From Ignavibacteriales bacterium (GTDB lineage: Bacteria; Bacteroidota; Ignavibacteria; Tepidaquicellales; Tepidaquicellaceae): DNA of 64,000 nucleotides. A model generated the notes under the pieces. It did no database searches. It saw nothing but the letters and a program-made list of their open reading frames with translations, and was not told where the DNA came from. The stretch spans positions 1-64,000 of the forward strand of contig JACKAC010000002.1 in NCBI GenBank assembly GCA_020635255.1. The letters run 5' to 3'. The position numbers and the translations under genes are program-made. This document shows, piece after piece, positions 25,994-32,133 of the stretch (its first letter is position 1; every line of letters starts with the position of its first letter).

Positions 25994-26770
25994 ATGGAAC
26001 CTCAAATTTCTGAATTTTCTTACGGGTATGCAGTTGTAGAAGAGTTAACAAAAAGATATAAAAAATCTATTTCTAGTGCTCCTTTCTTTCCATCCTTAAG
26101 AAGAGAAGGCAAAAAAGGGGGTGGATATGACGTAAGGATTGAGCGAGGAAAGAAAGGTCTCCCACTATTCATTCAGTTCAAACTATCACATGTGTTTGTT
26201 AGAAATACCGCAAAAGAAGTGAACCTGGGATACCTCAGTACGCCTTTTAATAGGTTTTATATAATTCCAAAGTCAAAAAGCAAGCAACATAATATGTTAG
26301 TTGACTTATATGATAAGAAGTTGAATGAAGTATATTACATATCACCCTATTTTAATACTCAAGAGGAGTTAAATTATCATTACCTTGATGACAGTGTACT
26401 GAAATCATCTTTTCAGGTGAATCCAAAAATTATTGGCAAAATTAACGATAACAAAAAACACCACATCTCGTTCAAGAAAGATTCCAAACACTTTTACATT
26501 TTTTCGGAGCCTATGGAAAAAGAAGGAAATTTTGGCCATAAAAAATTTTATAAAGAAATAAATAATAGTTTGGAAAGCATTGAAGATGATTTGCCAACAT
26601 TAATAAAAAATAATAATGAACATTTATTGAGTACTATTTCAAAAAATTATCCAATGATGATGCGAGAGATAGTGAAAAATATACCCGAACAGGAGAACGA
26701 AATTATGAAACTTTTTTATCTATCAAGATACTTCTTAGGAGCAGAAGTAATTTTGTTAACTAACCAGTAA
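25994..26770 (+). CDS. Predicted PD-(D/E)XK nuclease-fold protein 3
   Basis: 258 residues. An N-terminal helix SEFSYGYAVVEELTKRY (Glu16/17) is followed by GGGYDVRIE (Asp46) and LPLFIQFKLSH (Gln61-x-Lys63), again the E...D...(E/Q)xK order. A long middle part is beta-rich and basic (HHISFKKDSKHFYIFSEP). The C-terminal part is helical (IKNNNEHLLSTISKNYPMMM, NEIMKLFYLSRYFLGA). No family recognised. Its place as the third of four nuclease-like genes with 3-4-base spacing suggests a common complex or pathway. AT-rich like its neighbours. Confidence 0.6.
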   Translation: MEPQISEFSYGYAVVEELTKRYKKSISSAPFFPSLRREGKKGGGYDVRIERGKKGLPLFIQFKLSHVFVRNTAKEVNLGYLSTPFNRFYIIPKSKSKQHNMLVDLYDKKLNEVYYISPYFNTQEELNYHYLDDSVLKSSFQVNPKIIGKINDNKKHHISFKKDSKHFYIFSEPMEKEGNFGHKKFYKEINNSLESIEDDLPTLIKNNNEHLLSTISKNYPMMMREIVKNIPEQENEIMKLFYLSRYFLGAEVILLTNQ

Positions 26771-26774
26771 AAGA

Positions 26775-27347
26775 ATGAGACCAATCTTTACAATTCATGC
26801 AGGCGAATATTTAGTAGCTTCGGAATTAGAGAAAAATAAATCCTTCAAGAAGAGTAATGCAAATATATGGATACCTGGAAAGGATACTGGAATAGACTTA
26901 TTATTAACAGATAAAACTAATAGAAGAACAGTATCTTTACAGGTTAAATTTTCTAAAAGTTTCGAACCAGTGAGCGATAATCCAGAAATTAGGAAAAGGG
27001 TAAGATCTCAGGGATGGTGGATCATAAATTCGAAAAAATTAAAACTATCATTAGCTGATTTTTGGGTTTTCGTTACATACAGTTTTGATACTAAGCAAAA
27101 TGATTTTATTATAGTTAAACCAAAAGAGTTTTATGCTTTTTTAAGGAAATTAAAAAATAAACCTGATAAGAATGGTAGTTATCATTTATATTCTTGTGTA
27201 ACTAGAAACGATAAAGCACTTGAAACGCGTGGACTTTCAAAAAAGGAGTTAGAAGGATACTACTTTAACTTTTATAATAGCCCTACTAGAAATCTGACAA
27301 AATTTTTAAATAATTGGAATATTTTACTAAAAAAGCTTAAAACTTAG
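26775..27347 (+). CDS. Predicted PD-(D/E)XK nuclease-fold protein 4
   Basis: 190 residues. IHAGEYLVASELEKN (Glu11/Glu17), GKDTGIDLLLTD (Asp41) and TVSLQVKFSKS (Gln56-x-Lys58) match the nuclease core seen in many restriction-like and 'DUF4365-type' proteins that begin aGEy.va.eL...g.....p.....g.Dll. A basic C-terminal third follows (KKELEGYYFNFYN, LTKFLNNWNILLKKLKT). It lies 4 bases after gene 3 and 3 bases before a 70-residue gene. Cytoplasmic. Activity is inferred. Confidence 0.65.
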   Translation: MRPIFTIHAGEYLVASELEKNKSFKKSNANIWIPGKDTGIDLLLTDKTNRRTVSLQVKFSKSFEPVSDNPEIRKRVRSQGWWIINSKKLKLSLADFWVFVTYSFDTKQNDFIIVKPKEFYAFLRKLKNKPDKNGSYHLYSCVTRNDKALETRGLSKKELEGYYFNFYNSPTRNLTKFLNNWNILLKKLKT

Positions 27348-27350
27348 TTT

Positions 27351-27563
27351 ATGAAATACAAGTTCGAAACCAATCAAGATCTAGGCATCACATACTTTGA
27401 AATTTATAATAGAGAGGACAAATTGATAATTGATTCAATTGATCCACAATTAGAGTTTGGTGGTATTACTATTCAATTAGATAAAGAAGATATAGACAAT
27501 TTAATTTTATCTTTAACAAGCATTAGAAATGAAATTAGGAATTGGGAAAAAGAAAATCTATAA
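27351..27563 (+). CDS. Small acidic protein of the nuclease operon
   Basis: 70 residues, acidic, with three predicted strands (YKFETNQDLGITYFEIYN, KLIIDSID, GITIQLDKED) and a C-terminal helix (IDNLILSLTSIRNEIRNWEK). No homolog recognised. It starts 3 bases after nuclease-like gene 4, so it is the last gene of the operon. Small acidic partners of nucleases can be inhibitors or DNA mimics, but nothing here proves that. The AT-rich stretch ends shortly after its stop. Confidence 0.6.
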   Translation: MKYKFETNQDLGITYFEIYNREDKLIIDSIDPQLEFGGITIQLDKEDIDNLILSLTSIRNEIRNWEKENL

Positions 27564-27680
27564 TTTATTAGCATTATCCAGATAAGCCTACTGAAGTTGA
27601 GAATCAAAAGTACCCTTAAACTTTCTTGCTACCTTTACGTAAGCAAGATAAGTTTCAAAAACCCTCTAAATTCAGCATTA

Positions 27681-28520
27681 ATGAGAAAGTTTATCCTTAC
27701 GATTGTTTTCCTTATTTCCATTTCCGGCGTCAGCAGGGCGCAGACATATCCTATCAATATCAGCGAAGACGGATTCATATTTGTCGAAGTAACACTAAAT
27801 GACTCCGTTAAGTCAAATTTTGTTCTCGATACCGGCGCCGGCATCATTGTCATTTCAAACAAGACGCTCCAAAAGCTCGACGGCTCGCTCACTCGTCTCT
27901 CCGTAGGCACGGGATTTCGCAGTCAGGGTGACCGCGTGGACTTACCCACGTATCTGCTTCCTTCCATCAGCATTGGCGAATACAAAAAGTCTGCTGTGAA
28001 GATCGGTGTGTTCGGATTGCTCGATGACTACGGTATGGACGGGCTTGTCTCATTAAAAATGTTCGAAGATCAGCCCTTTACTATCGATTTCAAAAATAAA
28101 CTTCTCATACTCAATACACCTGCAGAGCTCAGCGCTCTCGAAAGTTCGGGAAAGAGTGTTCCCATTAAATTTAACACCATGACGGATATGGTGCTCGATA
28201 TGTTTATTCCCGTCTGCCTCAATGACTCGATTACGATAGACGCGGAGTTCGATACGGGAAGCGGTTTCCGTACATTTTTTGTTAATCCCTTCTTCATTGA
28301 TAAACTCGGTCTCGATGCAGGCACTATGACCGTAACCGGAACAGGAAAGAACGGCGCTATTCCAAAGGTCGAGATATGCGGCACGGGTACTACACAACTC
28401 AATATGCCTGCCCAGTTCGAAACAGGCTTGATATACGAAGGGCTTATCGGAAGCGGTATCTTTAAGGACAAAAAAGTAACGATAGACATTCCTGACTCGC
28501 AGATGATAATTAATGATTAG
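27681..28520 (+). CDS. Secreted retropepsin-like aspartic protease (two-lobed)
   Basis: 279 residues from ATG 27681, where MRKFILTIVFLISISGVSRA makes a signal peptide; an in-frame codon at 27597 would put a non-signal extension in front. The first lobe has the catalytic motif FVLDTGAG (Asp50), the second AEFDTGSG (Asp191). Each is followed by a hydrophobic-Gly strand (GMDGLVSL, YEGLIGSGIF), as in the aspartyl protease_2/PDZ-less family of Bacteroidota. Probably periplasmic or surface. It stands alone with its own upstream gap after the AT-rich island. Confidence 0.85.
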   Translation: MRKFILTIVFLISISGVSRAQTYPINISEDGFIFVEVTLNDSVKSNFVLDTGAGIIVISNKTLQKLDGSLTRLSVGTGFRSQGDRVDLPTYLLPSISIGEYKKSAVKIGVFGLLDDYGMDGLVSLKMFEDQPFTIDFKNKLLILNTPAELSALESSGKSVPIKFNTMTDMVLDMFIPVCLNDSITIDAEFDTGSGFRTFFVNPFFIDKLGLDAGTMTVTGTGKNGAIPKVEICGTGTTQLNMPAQFETGLIYEGLIGSGIFKDKKVTIDIPDSQMIIND

Positions 28521-28552
28521 CTAAATGCCCTGAAAACTTCATTATGTGATAG

Positions 28553-28560
28553 TATCTTTG
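28553..28560 (+). promoter_or_regulatory. -7 promoter box TATCTTTG
   Basis: Exact match to the Bacteroidota -7 consensus TAnnTTTG, ending 4 bases before the ATG at 28565. Transcription would begin at or near the start codon, giving a leaderless or nearly leaderless mRNA. Confidence 0.5.
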
Positions 28561-28564
28561 CGTA

Positions 28565-29338
28565 ATGAAAAGACTCCACCTCTTTGAATTCGAAGACTTC
28601 CCGTGGTTTCCCGCTGTGATCCGGGACTCTGCCACGGATTACCTCCGCTTTATGATCGAGAAGCTTCGCTTTTACGACTCAGCCGTTCCTTACATAAAAA
28701 AAGTTTTGCAAAAGACCGGCTTGTCGTCCGTTCTCGATCTCTGCTCCGGCGGGGGAGGCGGTATGCTGGACGTGTATAACGAACTCAACAAACAGTCCGC
28801 TCAAAATATTACCATAACCCTCTCCGACAAATATCCTAATATCCCCGCGTTCGAAGAAATAAACCGCATCACTAACGGCGGTATAAAATATATTAATACT
28901 TCCGTCGACGCGCTGGACGTTCCCGCCAACATTAAAGGAGTGCGCACGATGTTCTCCGCCTTTCACCACTTCACCCCGGAACAGGCAGAACTCATTCTTA
29001 AAAACGCCGTCGACAATAACGCGCCCGTCGCGTTCTTCGACGGAGCAGGAAATAAGTTCATCATCGCGCTCTCGATTGCGCTTGTACACCCCTTCATCTT
29101 TTTCTTTGCCACCCCGTTCATAAAGCCGTTCCGCTTCAGCCGTCTCTTCTTTACTTACATTATCCCGCTTATTCCGGTCACTACTATCTGGGACGGAATT
29201 GCCTCCGCGTTCCGCTTTTACAGCGAGCCCGAGATCCGCTCCCTCGTAAAAAACTTCCCCGCGTACACCTGGGAGACCGGCATCACAAAAGGTAAGCTCA
29301 CAGTCCGGATGAGATACATCATCGGCCACAAAAAATAA
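28565..29338 (+). CDS. Class I SAM methyltransferase-like membrane protein
   Basis: 257 residues. SVLDLCSGGGGGM (~55-67) is motif I, ITLSDKYPN the second strand/acidic residue, and YINTSVDALDVP motif III. TMFSAFHHFTPEQAELIL matches motif IV/V. After residue ~155 there are two hydrophobic segments (IIALSIALVHPFIFFFATPF, LFFTYIIPLIPVTTIW), so it may sit on the inner membrane. A C-terminal SEPEIRSLVKNF ends the domain. Proteins of this kind are common in Bacteroidota with unknown substrate. A terminator follows directly. Confidence 0.8.
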   Translation: MKRLHLFEFEDFPWFPAVIRDSATDYLRFMIEKLRFYDSAVPYIKKVLQKTGLSSVLDLCSGGGGGMLDVYNELNKQSAQNITITLSDKYPNIPAFEEINRITNGGIKYINTSVDALDVPANIKGVRTMFSAFHHFTPEQAELILKNAVDNNAPVAFFDGAGNKFIIALSIALVHPFIFFFATPFIKPFRFSRLFFTYIIPLIPVTTIWDGIASAFRFYSEPEIRSLVKNFPAYTWETGITKGKLTVRMRYIIGHKK

Positions 29339-29364
29339 AAGCGCCTCTATTGAGACGCTTTTTG
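29337..29364 (+). terminator. Intrinsic terminator
   Basis: AAAAGCG-C-CTC-TATT-GAG-A-CGCTTTTT: ten paired bases with one C/A mismatch and a T-run, overlapping the stop codon of the methyltransferase gene. Confidence 0.75.
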
Positions 29365-29688
29365 TAGTATGGAATGTTAATTGTTAATTGGAGGACAATA
29401 TTTTTGTCATTCCATAATTTATGTCGGAAAATCTTTCCCTAAGCCCAGGGTTTTTTCACATCGACCGACTTTACGATGCACCCTATATATCCCGTTGTGA
29501 TACCCATTTTTATTGATTTGTTCATAGCATAATTTATGATCCCGCACCCTATTCTCCAAAGCAAATTATTTCCATTGTGAAAGAGGGCTACACCTGGGTT
29601 TGAGGAGTAATGGAATTAGTACAAGGAATAAGTTATTGATAAATAAGCAGATAAGTGATACACACAAAAAAAATTTGTGACATCACTA
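29339..29688. other. 350-bp noncoding region with one nested hairpin
   Basis: Beyond the terminator, TATGGAATG (29368-29376) pairs with CATTCCATA (29408-29416), and inside it ATTGT (29380-29384) with ACAAT (29395-29399), leaving GGAGG in the loop. No convincing ORF or other signal was seen in the remaining ~270 bases, which separate convergent genes. Confidence 0.45.
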
Positions 29689-31158
29689 TTATTTTAGGAT
29701 CGCATCGAATTTTGAGGTGAGCCAGCTTTTTGCGGTCATTAATTTCTCGCTTCTCATCTTATTATAGTTTAATTCGATCTCGCTTTTATCATGCCGGTCG
29801 GTGTATTTCACCAGCATTTTATAATATTTTAGGAAAGTCATGCCGGATTTTTTTACGTGGGGGGCGAGCTCTGTTGTATTTTCGAAATACTTTTGCGAGT
29901 TACTAATAAGGTACCGGGCCTCCTCATAGAGCTCCAGCTCGTAAAAGAGGACCAGGTTTAACTCTCGCACGTCGAACTTAATAAAGGGGGTGGTGGGTTT
30001 TACTTTTATAAGGTGCTCGAGGCTTTTTTCGAAATTTCCTCTTATGCATTCGACCAGGGCGATCGAATACTCTTTCATATTGTCTATATGCTCCGGCTCA
30101 AGGCGCGGAACGTAATCTTCGACGAACTTATCCGCCCACTCGAAGTCTCTCTCCATGAGCGAATGTTTTAAAATGATCACGAAATTTTGAATATCGAGAG
30201 TTTTCTTTCCCTCAGGGAAAACGGCATTATGCTCAAAGCGTAGCTTTATCAATTTGAATCCCTCCGTTCTCGCCCTCTGCCTGATCTCCTCCGATTTTGC
30301 ATATTTGCTTTGCGAGGTGATGGCGCTGGAGAGCCATTTAAAATAATCATGCCTTGTCTGGAGCGAGAGATCTTCGATGTTTAAAAGGAATGCGGCTTTT
30401 GCTTTTTCGTACATATCCATATCGTCAGGGTCGCAAAGAGACAGGTAAATATAATGATCTATCACCATAAGTTTTAAAGCAGTGCTTTCGTCCGAGGCTG
30501 ATCTTAAAAATTCTTCCAGATTAAAATTCTTTTCGAGCGCTTCCAGGACGGGCGGGTAAAAGCCCCCGGCATATGCCCGGCTCGCAGTTTCTTTGGCTAT
30601 GAGACCCTTTATCAAATAATAAACGAATTGGGCAGCCACCGCCTCTACCTGATGTCCCGCATGATGTAACGTTTTGCCATAGGCTTCTTTGTTGCGATAA
30701 TAATCGGTTTGTTCTCCTGTCAAGCCAACACCGAGATCTAAAAACTCCTCGATAGCAAGGCGGCTTGCGCTTACATCTTTTTCCAATTGCTGCGCCAGAC
30801 CAGTGAACTGTGTGTCCAGGTTCCGCTTGCGGAACTGGCTCAATAGTAAAAGCTCTCTTTCGGTCACTCTCTCCTTCAGCTCCTCATTGATCAGAAAATC
30901 TTTTGCAGAAGCATATAAACGCGACATCATTTTTCTTATGTACTCATCATTATATGTACCCTCGTAGAGTTTTGCGTAAAGTTTTTCTTTTGTCAGTTCG
31001 GGGTGGTCGAACTGCGGGTAATACCTTATCAGTTCGTCAAACAGAGGTGATAGGACGGCTGAAGCACTATGGTACGGCGAGGAGAGGAATTTTTCGAATT
31101 CCTTTATCTCCTTTTTGCTGAAGGTTTTAAGAAGAGAGATCAGTTTGGTATTCTTCAT
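29689..31158 (-). CDS. ~490-residue helical-repeat protein, lineage family (copy 3)
   Basis: 489 residues from ATG 31158 (a GTG one codon upstream is possible). N-terminal family domain: LLKTFSKKEIKEFEKFLSSP, IRYYPQFDHPELTKEKLYAK and YNDEYIRKMMSRLYASAKDF. The helical body contains RDFEWADKFVEDYVPRLEPE, GNFEKSLEHLIKVKPTTPFI and ARYLISNSQKYFENTTELAP, and the C-terminal KSWLTSKFDAILK. Closest to copy 2. Unlike the other copies it has no T9SS gene directly beside it; it is divergent from a predicted endonuclease gene and convergent with the methyltransferase gene. Confidence 0.85.
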   Translation of the reverse strand: MKNTKLISLLKTFSKKEIKEFEKFLSSPYHSASAVLSPLFDELIRYYPQFDHPELTKEKLYAKLYEGTYNDEYIRKMMSRLYASAKDFLINEELKERVTERELLLLSQFRKRNLDTQFTGLAQQLEKDVSASRLAIEEFLDLGVGLTGEQTDYYRNKEAYGKTLHHAGHQVEAVAAQFVYYLIKGLIAKETASRAYAGGFYPPVLEALEKNFNLEEFLRSASDESTALKLMVIDHYIYLSLCDPDDMDMYEKAKAAFLLNIEDLSLQTRHDYFKWLSSAITSQSKYAKSEEIRQRARTEGFKLIKLRFEHNAVFPEGKKTLDIQNFVIILKHSLMERDFEWADKFVEDYVPRLEPEHIDNMKEYSIALVECIRGNFEKSLEHLIKVKPTTPFIKFDVRELNLVLFYELELYEEARYLISNSQKYFENTTELAPHVKKSGMTFLKYYKMLVKYTDRHDKSEIELNYNKMRSEKLMTAKSWLTSKFDAILK

Positions 31159-31277
31159 CACAAAAAGTTACAAATTTCCAACGGAAAACACAATTTAACT
31201 TACAGATAACAAAAGCAAAAATCGTGTATAGATACGTATCTAACCTTTTCTTTATTTTTCTGCTTTGAGCGGGGGAT

Positions 31278-31285
31278 TATATTTG
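31278..31285 (+). promoter_or_regulatory. -7 promoter box TATATTTG
   Basis: Exact TAnnTTTG match ending 6 bases before the GTG at 31292, supporting that start and a near-leaderless transcript. Confidence 0.45.
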
Positions 31286-31291
31286 GTTATT

Positions 31292-31960
31292 GTGCTGAAG
31301 GTTTATAAACAAAATTCTACCACACTCGAATCTCTCCGCGAGAAGTCTTTCAATTCGGAAGATGAAATACGCTCTCTAATCGAATCAGACCTACCATCGT
31401 TTCTCTCCTATAAATTCGTGATGTCGGAATTTTGTATAAAGAACTTCCGGATTGATACTCTCGCATTCGACCCAAGGACAAAGTCATTCGTTATTATCGA
31501 GTACAAAAAAACCTCAAGGGGATCTCTCATCGACCAGGGTTTTGCATACCTGTCCGTGATGCTGAGGAACAGAGATTCGTTCACACTCATGTACAATACA
31601 GCATTGAATGAGTCACTAAAGACCTCCTCTATCAACTGGTCCGACTCAAAGGTTGTTTTTATTTCGCGGTCATTTACACGTTACCAGAAAAATCTCGCGT
31701 GCTTCGAGGATCTTCCTATCGAGCTGTACACGATAAAAAGGTATGAGAGGGATATAGTTATACTGGAAAGGTTTGCAGTGCCTGAGATCCTCTCACTCAA
31801 AAATATGCGCGGTAAAAAACCGACTGAACAAAGAAAAAGGAAAAAGAATACGTCTAATAAGGAGTATCCAGTCAAGTCAGTCCCCGGTAAGGAAAAGAAA
31901 AAAAAGCGTGAAGGATTCGATCAAGTAGGCGGGTCTGTTTTTGATATTGCGAAGGAGTAA
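31292..31960 (+). CDS. Predicted endonuclease, NucS/DUF91-like PD-(D/E)XK
   Basis: 222 residues from GTG 31292, chosen because a TATATTTG box lies just before it and homologs begin '(M)xxYK...'; a TTG at 31265 would be an alternative. EDEIRSLIESDLPSFLSYKF, FRIDTLAFD (Asp55) and FVIIEYKKT (Glu70-x-Lys72) form the nuclease core. SLIDQGFAYLSVMLRN and VVFISRSFTRYQKN match a family often annotated as a DUF5655-containing or restriction-like protein. The C-terminal DUF5655 part is missing and replaced by a Lys-rich tail (KKPTEQRKRKKN, GKEKKKKREGF), probably DNA-binding. A single gene, with a weak terminator-like stem downstream. Confidence 0.72.
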   Translation: MLKVYKQNSTTLESLREKSFNSEDEIRSLIESDLPSFLSYKFVMSEFCIKNFRIDTLAFDPRTKSFVIIEYKKTSRGSLIDQGFAYLSVMLRNRDSFTLMYNTALNESLKTSSINWSDSKVVFISRSFTRYQKNLACFEDLPIELYTIKRYERDIVILERFAVPEILSLKNMRGKKPTEQRKRKKNTSNKEYPVKSVPGKEKKKKREGFDQVGGSVFDIAKE

Positions 31961-32025
31961 GGAATTTGCACTAAGCCCGAAGGGGAGCGCATGGGGTTCC
32001 CGTTTTAATTTGGTATTGTGAAAAG

Positions 32026-32058
32026 AAAAAGGATGCCCCGTATAAGCAACATCCTTTG
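32026..32058 (-). terminator. Intrinsic terminator of the first beta-helix gene
   Basis: Minus strand: AAAGGATG pairs with CATCCTTT around a 14-nt loop, followed by T-rich sequence. It is about 75 bases past the stop at 32134. It is homologous to the terminator at 36832-36869, including flanks. Confidence 0.75.
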
Positions 32059-32095
32059 AAGTATACCAACAAACTAAATCAAAATTATTTTATGA

Positions 32096-32133
32096 GCCAC
32101 CGCTAAAGCGGGACTAATCAAACAGTCTTCGAC
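32096..32133 (-). repeat. Conserved 3' linker element, copy 1
   Basis: GTCGAAGACTGTTTGATTAG on the minus strand, then TCCCGCTTTAGCGGTGGCTC, directly after the stop. It contains the perfect palindrome CCGCTTTAGCGG and matches five other copies in the beta-helix array. Confidence 0.85.

Noticed and set aside
24414..27638. Attachment-site-like direct repeat CTTTCTT..CT..CTTTAC at both ends of the nuclease island
   Set aside because: Similarity is short and gapped, no tRNA or integrase is present, and it may be chance in AT-rich DNA.
28679..29329. 216-codon frame antisense to the methyltransferase gene
   Set aside because: GC-rich shadow frame with improbable composition; the sense frame has full SAM motifs, a promoter box and a terminator.
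22143..29688. Similar TGGAATT..(G)TACAA/TCACAA sequence 3' of helical copies 2 and 3
   Set aside because: Only short, imperfect matches in AT-rich DNA; not enough to call a repeat.
31982..32007. Terminator after the endonuclease gene (GGGGA..TTCCC)
   Set aside because: Only five pairs including a G-U and a short T-run; too weak to list as a feature.
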